Origin: Asterionellopsis glacialis
Lineage: Eukaryota; Bacillariophyta; Plagiogrammaphyceae; Rhaphoneidales; Asterionellopsidaceae
NCBI GenBank assembly: GCA_014885115.2
Contig: WKLE02000829.1
Location: 9,018-20,916, forward strand
DNA length: 11,899 bases
Direction: 5' to 3'
The notes below the pieces were generated by a model. That model worked only from the letters and a program-made list of their open reading frames with translations. It ran no database searches and was not told the origin of the DNA. Below are positions 7,296 through 11,899 of the stretch, piece by piece (the first letter of the stretch is position 1; every line of letters begins with the position of its first letter). A program made the position numbers and the translations under genes.

Positions 7296-10223
7296 TTAAA
7301 CCAAATCTTCTATATCTGTCTTTGTGTTTGTATTTGCATCACTTGCATTACTGGTAGTAGTAGTATCTTCTGTTCTTGTATTGACACTCCATACAAATCC
7401 AATAGATTCTAACTTTGTAACTTGAGAATCAGATAAATTCTTCCGTTTTGCACGTTGAAATGCTGTCCAATATCCCAATTTAGGATCAGCACCTTCACGA
7501 CGCAATGCACGTGTATGACCGTGGATGCGCTTATATTCACATAGCTTTTCGAACATTTCATTCCATGATTCATCGGCTTGTTTCATTTTTTTGTTTCGGG
7601 TAGAACCATGATCTTCCCATACAAATTGGATATCATCTAAGCGTTTCTTGCGGGCGGGGGGTAGTAAGTTCTTTTTCGTTCTTTGCAGATACACCCATCG
7701 TGCTAAGAATTGATCCTCGTAGTCTTCAGGCACAAGTACATTACCATGAGTCTCTTTGTATTTCAGCAACCGATTAAAGAAGCGATTCCATACCTTGATG
7801 TTTTGTTCTCGTTTAATCGACCACGAAAACCCAATGTCTTCTAACCGTTTACGACGGGCACTTGACATGGATTCCTTGTTGATACGTTGTCTTGGTACCC
7901 AACGTCCTAATTTATCGTCGTCATAAAATCGTGGAACATCACAATGTCCATGTTGTTTTTTATATTTCAATAATCGATCAAACATGGCATTCCAATTTTC
8001 ACGATGTTCCTTGGAACCACTCCATGGAAAATCAATGCCCTCTAAACGTTTCTTACGATCCAATGATATTTTATCTTTGCGTTCACGTTGACGCACAACC
8101 CATCCTGCCAGTTGCTTATCCTCCTTATAAGTACGAGGAACTAATAGATCACCATGTTGTTTTTTGTATATCATAAGACGGTCAAACATGGCATTCCATG
8201 CTTCATCGGCCTTTGATCCTTTTTTAGGTGATTTCCATTTAAAATCAACCGTTTCCAAACGTTGCAAACGATCTTCACACACAAAATGCTTGTTTTGGCC
8301 TTGCGTTTCTACCGATTGTCCTAACTGTACCACTGAATCTTCGGTAGTTACATCACCATTTTCTTTGTCGGATGTGGCAGTGGCAAAGGTTGTGTTACGA
8401 AGCGGTATAAGACAATCACCGTGTTTATCCTTGTATTGCTTTAATTTTTCAAACATTATATTCCAATGTGAGCCAAACTCATGACTACCATCAAGCTCGT
8501 TGTCTTCTGTGGGAGAGTTAAAGGTAGGACTCTTCTTGTCGTTTACCTTGCTGTCGTCGTCCTCTTGTGATGAAAAGCATGATGATAATAACTTGAGTTG
8601 GTACTGGGTAGTCGTATCATGCTGTCCCACTGGCAGACCTTCATTCTTTGCATGACGCGACAATGATGACTTGGTACGTGACGAAGACGATGATTTCTTT
8701 GCCGTTGCTGCCAGTTGAGTTGATTTGCTGTCACCTTTTGCAACAACATCTTCTGCAGGCGCAGAATCGTCTTCTATTTGTTGCTGGTCAGCAGCATCAC
8801 TGCTTTTGCTTGTTATGTATTGTTTGACTGAACCAACAATACGAGCCCATCTTGGATCGTTATGATGATGATGTGCACATACACCACCACCTTCCAAGAG
8901 ATGAGCATCAGCTGTTATTGTTGCTGTTGTTGACGTCGTCTTTGTTGATGAAGAAGAGGACGATATCGTTGACTTTTTTGTCTTTGTCATGGAACCCTTC
9001 CTTTGTTGTAAAGGACGAGGTTTACTTGAAGAATTTGATAATAATAATGATAATTCTTCTTCATACTGCTTCTGTGTCGACAGAACAGCAGATGACCAAC
9101 TTCTATCCAGCTCTGAATAGGGATTTTTTTGTTGATCCTTCTTCAGTTGTAAGGCTTGGTGACCATGAATAGTTGAAGTAGCTGAAATCTTGGTAGTAGA
9201 AGCACCTACCTCGCCTGCAGCTTGATCTTGTGGTTCCAAGGATGACAATGTGAGCCTTGTTTCTTCTTGTGTCATTGGATGCTGCCTCCTTCCAACCTTA
9301 TGGTTCTTGCGTAAGGAAGATTCTTTGGTTGGATCTTGTTCAAGAAGCTTCCGTTTTTGAGGTGTCAATGATCTGCCTCCTCTGTTAGCGCCATTTGTAT
9401 TGCTTCTGGTTGGTTTCTTCGACTTGTGACAGTGGTCACTAGACGAATTTTTCTTGTCGGCCAATTGTTTTTGTGTGTTATGACTGTTCACTACTGCTAC
9501 TTGTCCTTGTCCTTGCTGGATCATAGGAGCAGGGGTGGTGGTAGTTATAGGAAAAAACAGTGTCCCACTATGGCCCATGGCACCTGCTGCTGCCACCAAA
9601 GGGAAATTACTCCTCTGAGCATTACCAAGATGGCGATAATGAGTTACATTATTACCAGTACCATGCAAGTTGGTAGGCATGGTCGTCGTGCTGGAAACAA
9701 ATTGACCAGTCCCGACCAAATGGTGCGGATTGTAAGGAGGGACGAGAGGCAGAGCAGTGGTAGTGCCAGAGAGTGATTGTGAAAGAGTTGCGTTCATTTT
9801 TCGTTGTTGTTGTTGCTGCTGTTGTAAACGTAGCAGTTCCAAAGAGTTTCTACTGCCTCTCGTTTGATGAATTTGTTGTTCAAGTGCCAGTAGTTGTTGT
9901 TGTTGCTGCTGCTGCTGCTGCCGCTTGGGGGTCTGTAGTGGGGTGTTGCTTTGGTTCATATTGCTGCTGCTGCTTTTGCCCTGATGAGCTACTTCCCTAA
10001 GTGCATCCGTAGCAGCAGAAGACGTTGATGAAGAAGACAAAGGGAAGTGCCTCTGACCTAACTGCAATAATCTGTTTTCAACATGCAATTGTTCTATAAG
10101 ATGTCGCTGCTGATTCGAGATTGGAAATGACCCCTGTTGTAGTAGTCGTGGTTGGGAAGCATTATTCTTTATTTGCCATGACTGTTGCTGGTGTCCTACA
10201 GCTGCTCGGGTATTATTGGCCAT
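7296..10223 (-). CDS. Q/S/T-rich protein with five C-terminal helicase-associated (HA) repeats
   Basis: A complete, intronless 975-residue protein. Residues 1-580 are low complexity: poly-Q (102-110, 134-140), poly-S (511-515 and others), T-rich and His runs (451-454), and basic clusters such as KSKKPTR (267-273) and PQKRK (288-292) that could act as nuclear signals. Residues 587-945 hold five tandem copies of the helicase-associated domain, each about 58-77 residues with the pattern W-x-x-[MF]-F...YK-x-x-HG...[VI]P...[LA]-x-x-W-[VT]-x-x-Q-R...[RK]-L-x-x-[IV]-x-F-x-W. HA domains accompany helicases in bacteria and are multiplied as stand-alone arrays in diatoms. They are presumed to bind nucleic acid. 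No helicase Walker A or DEAD motif is present, so this is not a helicase. A nuclear DNA- or RNA-binding role with a disordered, glutamine-rich arm is inference. An in-frame TAA at 10233-10235 lies just upstream of the ATG at 10221-10223. Confidence 0.9.
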   Translation of the reverse strand: MANNTRAAVGHQQQSWQIKNNASQPRLLQQGSFPISNQQRHLIEQLHVENRLLQLGQRHFPLSSSSTSSAATDALREVAHQGKSSSSNMNQSNTPLQTPKRQQQQQQQQQLLALEQQIHQTRGSRNSLELLRLQQQQQQQRKMNATLSQSLSGTTTALPLVPPYNPHHLVGTGQFVSSTTTMPTNLHGTGNNVTHYRHLGNAQRSNFPLVAAAGAMGHSGTLFFPITTTTPAPMIQQGQGQVAVVNSHNTQKQLADKKNSSSDHCHKSKKPTRSNTNGANRGGRSLTPQKRKLLEQDPTKESSLRKNHKVGRRQHPMTQEETRLTLSSLEPQDQAAGEVGASTTKISATSTIHGHQALQLKKDQQKNPYSELDRSWSSAVLSTQKQYEEELSLLLSNSSSKPRPLQQRKGSMTKTKKSTISSSSSSTKTTSTTATITADAHLLEGGGVCAHHHHNDPRWARIVGSVKQYITSKSSDAADQQQIEDDSAPAEDVVAKGDSKSTQLAATAKKSSSSSRTKSSLSRHAKNEGLPVGQHDTTTQYQLKLLSSCFSSQEDDDSKVNDKKSPTFNSPTEDNELDGSHEFGSHWNIMFEKLKQYKDKHGDCLIPLRNTTFATATSDKENGDVTTEDSVVQLGQSVETQGQNKHFVCEDRLQRLETVDFKWKSPKKGSKADEAWNAMFDRLMIYKKQHGDLLVPRTYKEDKQLAGWVVRQRERKDKISLDRKKRLEGIDFPWSGSKEHRENWNAMFDRLLKYKKQHGHCDVPRFYDDDKLGRWVPRQRINKESMSSARRKRLEDIGFSWSIKREQNIKVWNRFFNRLLKYKETHGNVLVPEDYEDQFLARWVYLQRTKKNLLPPARKKRLDDIQFVWEDHGSTRNKKMKQADESWNEMFEKLCEYKRIHGHTRALRREGADPKLGYWTAFQRAKRKNLSDSQVTKLESIGFVWSVNTRTEDTTTTSNASDANTNTKTDIEDLV
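7389..8198 (-). repeat. HA repeats 2-5 of the 975-residue protein
   Basis: The four well-conserved copies run W676-W734 (8022-8198), W744-W801 (7821-7994), W812-W869 (7617-7790) and W887-W945 (7389-7565). Each has the opening Trp, the YK..HG turn, the central Trp before QR (W708, W775, W843, W919) and the closing F-x-W. Linkers between copies are 9-17 residues. Repeats 2 and 3 are the most alike (WNAMFDRL then YKKQHG in both), which suggests they duplicated most recently. Confidence 0.88.
8235..8465 (-). repeat. Degenerate HA repeat 1
   Basis: Residues 587-663 start WNIMFEKLKQYKDKHGDCLIP and end FKW, so they are clearly an HA copy. It carries about 17 extra residues after the Pro. The central W-V-x-x-Q-R is LGQSVETQG: Trp is replaced by Ser (S637, codon TCG at 8313-8315) and Arg by Gly (G642). 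Each change is one base away from the consensus codon (TGG, CGC). The copy may be losing its function. Confidence 0.8.
9804..9920 (-). repeat. CAA/CAG tracts encoding poly-glutamine
   Basis: Two Gln runs are coded by mixed CAA and CAG triplets: residues 102-110 (9894-9920) and 134-140 (9804-9824). They are separated by a short Q-rich linker containing LLALEQQIHQ. The mixing of codons argues for selection on the peptide or an old expansion, not a fresh one. The lengths are likely to vary between alleles. Confidence 0.75.
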
Positions 10224-10311
10224 GTTATTTTGTTACTAGTAGCAACGTTATACAAATCAATTGACCGTTTCAACACAAGAGAGTGATTTCGCCGGGGACA
10301 CTCAAAACTAA
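10224..10311. promoter_or_regulatory. 5' flank of the HA-repeat gene
   Basis: This short stretch before the minus-strand ATG should hold its 5' UTR or core promoter. A TGTATAA-like string lies about 25-30 bases upstream of the ATG, too close to be a normal TATA box if the UTR has usual length. No clear element stands out. Confidence 0.3.
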
Positions 10312-10620
10312 CGAAACTCGAAAACAAGGAGAGAGCTAAAAGCATGTACACTTTCAAAATTTCTTAGTCCTTTTGAAGAAGGAGAAACCGTACGATTGAT
10401 TGGAAGAGCAGATAGTTCAAGGCAAAAGAGCAACACCGAAGCTTTTGCTCTAATCTTGACCAAAAGTTTGAGAGTGCCAGAAAGAGGGACACAGCGACTC
10501 ACTACGAATGTTGCTGAGAGGGATAACGCATCTGCGAGACTCTGGCTTGATGCTGTGATACAACAGCCAGGAAATGTTGCCGCTACTGCCCGAAGCTACT
10601 GCTTGGGTAGTGATGAATAG
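10312..10620 (+). other. ATG-less open frame, possible gene remnant or 3' exon
   Basis: A plus-strand frame is open for 102 codons from 10312 to the TAG at 10618-10620. It encodes a mixed, non-repetitive peptide with segments such as FEEGETVRLIGRADSSRQ, ILTKSLRVPERGTQRL and ARLWLDAVIQQPGNVA, unlike the biased open frames elsewhere. GC content is visibly higher than in the AT-rich DNA that follows. There is no ATG in the frame; an in-frame TAA lies at 10309-10311. TTTCTTAG (10360-10367) could be a splice acceptor just before PFEEGETV, but I find no convincing upstream exon in the 88 bases before the divergent gene. It may be a 3' exon, a gene fragment, or promoter DNA open by chance. I do not recognise the protein. 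Confidence 0.3.
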
Positions 10621-10909
10621 ATCGCGTTTAGTGGAACGAAGAATGAGCGATATGATTATTTATGCATCTATAAACTAGGAGCTCTGAAATAAATACTTAA
10701 ACACAGAACGAGTTCTGGTGGTACCATAAAAGATGCAGTACCGGTACGTGTAGACCAAATGAATTTATAATGTACCCGGTACTCTGTGATTCATAGTAGA
10801 ATAGCCCTCTCTAGAATGCCTGTACAGTAGTCCTAGTCTCTTCTTCTGTGTTCGATACTTCACTAAACTGCAAATTTTAACCAGATACAATATCGATAAT
10901 AAAGATCAA

Positions 10910-10932
10910 AATAATACAGTGTCAGTATTATT
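10910..10932. repeat. Perfect 8-bp inverted repeat
   Basis: AATAATAC (10910-10917) and GTATTATT (10925-10932) flank the loop AGTGTCA. The right arm also overlaps a second imperfect inverted repeat, AGTATT at 10924-10929 with AATACT at 10939-10944, so two alternative folds are possible. Confidence 0.5.
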
Positions 10933-11091
10933 GACATCAATACTTTTTTCAGACCTGCCGATTGAAAATGATCCAATCAATTGAAAAGTTCCTGAATAAT
11001 GCTTCTACTTGACATGCATATAAGAAATCAAAACATGATTCCAATACTTAAAATAGAATCTTAAACTCTAGAATGACATATTATTTTTTAA

Positions 11092-11121
11092 TATCATACA
11101 TAGTTTTAAAATACTATGATA
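11092..11121. repeat. Overlapping inverted repeats in AT-rich DNA
   Basis: TATCATA (11092-11098) pairs with TATGATA (11115-11121). Inside and overlapping, CATAGT (11099-11104) pairs with ACTATG (11113-11118). The two pairings exclude each other in part. The AT-rich context makes chance plausible. Confidence 0.4.
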
Positions 11122-11324
11122 ATTGGCTGTGTTGCAGCAGCGTCAAGTAACATAAAAGAGACTGCTAAAAAAAAAATTCTGGTGCAATCAGTAGTATTAA
11201 TAAAGTGTTACTAATAAATCAGAAAGCTTCCCCACGCTATCTCCAATCAACTGTCATGATTATTATAGACTATAGTACTAGGAATACATACGCAGAACTA
11301 TAATCGAGAGGACCTCTTTCGACT

Positions 11325-11351
11325 CTCTCTAGGACTAGACTCTCTAGAGAG
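11325..11351. repeat. CTCTCTAG cluster with a 12-base palindrome
   Basis: CTCTCTAG occurs at 11325-11332 and again at 11340-11347. The second copy runs into its own complement to make the perfect palindrome CTCTCTAGAGAG (11340-11351). Another copy follows at 11466-11473. The same 8-mer lies at other intergenic places in the window. Confidence 0.6.
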
Positions 11352-11600
11352 GAACTAGAACTAGCAGGACCACCAGCAGGCAGGGAATTGCAAACGAGCA
11401 ATTATTATACTGTAACAGGTACAGGTATGTCCTACTCTATAGGACTACTGTATTGTTCTCTCGGACTCTCTAGGTCTAGGTGCTAGAGGATGTATAATAG
11501 CACTAACAGTGACTGCCCATCGATAAAACTCCACAGTAGTCGTAATAAAAATTGAAATGAGGGACCATCTGCTATCAGAAACGGAGAGAAAGTGCTGGCA

Positions 11601-11850
11601 GAGAAATCGACAATCCCTTTTTTGAAAGTATCACCTATTATTATTAATATATATATTATTGACAGTAGAGTAAAAAGTAGGAGTAGTTCATTGTACCTGT
11701 ACCAGGTACATAATTACTTGGTGCTGTACTAGAGGTCGACTGTGTGTTAGACTGACACGATACATTACCTGGTACTGGTAATACCCCTGTAGAAGGGAAG
11801 GAGAATCAACAATCCCATTTTAGAGTATCACCTATATTGACAGTAGAATA
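11601..11850. repeat. Imperfect direct duplication, copies 200 bases apart
   Basis: Copy A (11601-11670) and copy B (11801-11850) share GAGAA-T-C, ACAATCCC, AGTATCACCTAT and ATTGACAGTAGA in the same order. Copy A carries about 20 extra AT-repeat bases (TATTATTAATATATAT) between CACCTAT and ATTGACAG. The starts are 200 bases apart. This looks like a tandem duplication or two copies of a small element, with a microsatellite grown in copy A. Confidence 0.65.
11692..11710. repeat. Perfect inverted repeat TGTACCTG-TAC-CAGGTACA
   Basis: Eight-base perfect arms (11692-11699 and 11703-11710) surround TAC. A related palindromic block, ATTACC-TGGTACT-GGTAAT, lies at 11764-11782. Both contain the GTACC/GGTAC word enriched in this flank. 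Confidence 0.55.
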
Positions 11851-11899
11851 TCTATACCTTTCGTGGCAAATAGGTTTGTAAGTACCAGGCCTACGGATG

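Larger units (their letters stand above)
10621..11899. other. Repeat-rich non-coding tail of the window
   Basis: No gene is seen in about 1.28 kb. The sequence is AT-rich (especially 10861-11130) and crowded with short repeats: GGTAC/GTACC sites from about 10720 on; inverted repeats at 10910-10932, 11092-11121, 11340-11351 and 11692-11710; four of the eight CTCTCTAG copies in the window; and a duplicated block near the right end. This pattern suggests decayed miniature elements or a repeat-rich spacer. No transposase frame, terminal inverted repeat pair or target-site duplication could be tied together. Confidence 0.55.

Noticed and set aside
7296..10223. Annotation of the HA protein as a helicase
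   Set aside because: The helicase-associated domains are present but no Walker A, DEAD/DEAH or other helicase motif is found in the 975 residues.
10621..11899. CRISPR array, telomere repeat or intact transposon in the right flank
   Set aside because: Repeats are not regularly spaced identical units, no TTAGGG-type tandem is present, and no transposase frame or matched terminal repeats with target duplications were found.

Overview
This window looks like nuclear DNA from a diatom (Bacillariophyta). The genus cannot be fixed from the sequence. The evidence is as follows: a pyruvate kinase with a GT-AG intron and a mitochondrial-type presequence, as expected where lower glycolysis runs in the mitochondrion; a protein built from tandem helicase-associated (HA) domains, a fold greatly expanded in diatoms; a protein carrying the [11 protein letters not shown] / LGDNPAV / GPPLAIGW signature that I recognise as a recurring uncharacterised diatom family; proteins rich in poly-Q, poly-S and poly-T; and long AT-rich intergenic stretches. 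Nothing suggests a bacterial operon.

Layout, left to right. (1) 12-1924, minus strand: a two-exon, full-length pyruvate kinase of 578 residues, with a 176-base intron at 970-1145. (2) 1925-2734: the 5' flank of that gene and the purine-rich (sense strand) 3' flank of the next. (3) 2735-3706, minus: a 323-residue acidic, low-complexity protein with one membrane helix near its C-terminus. (4) 3707-5996: a 2.3 kb non-coding stretch with two adjacent hairpins, a 25% GC island and repeated short motifs. (5) 5997-6944, plus: a 315-residue member of the uncharacterised diatom family. (6) 6945-7295: a short space between convergent genes, with candidate poly(A) signals for both. (7) 7296-10223, minus: a 975-residue protein with a Q/S/T-rich N-terminal half and five C-terminal HA repeats, the first of which is degenerate. 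(8) 10224-11899: no complete gene. It holds an ATG-less open frame of about 103 codons (10312-10620), then a repeat-rich tail with inverted repeats, GGTAC-type motifs and a 200-base-spaced duplication.

The four genes show no common pathway. Pyruvate kinase is central metabolism, the HA protein is probably nuclear and nucleic-acid binding, and the other two are unknown. I see no new defence or mobile system. The most unusual features lie outside the genes: an 8-base motif, CTCTCTAG, found at eight intergenic places and not noticed in any coding exon; a pair of touching hairpins with an alternative pairing partner; and the GGTAC cluster on the right. All are reported as observations needing genome-wide counts.
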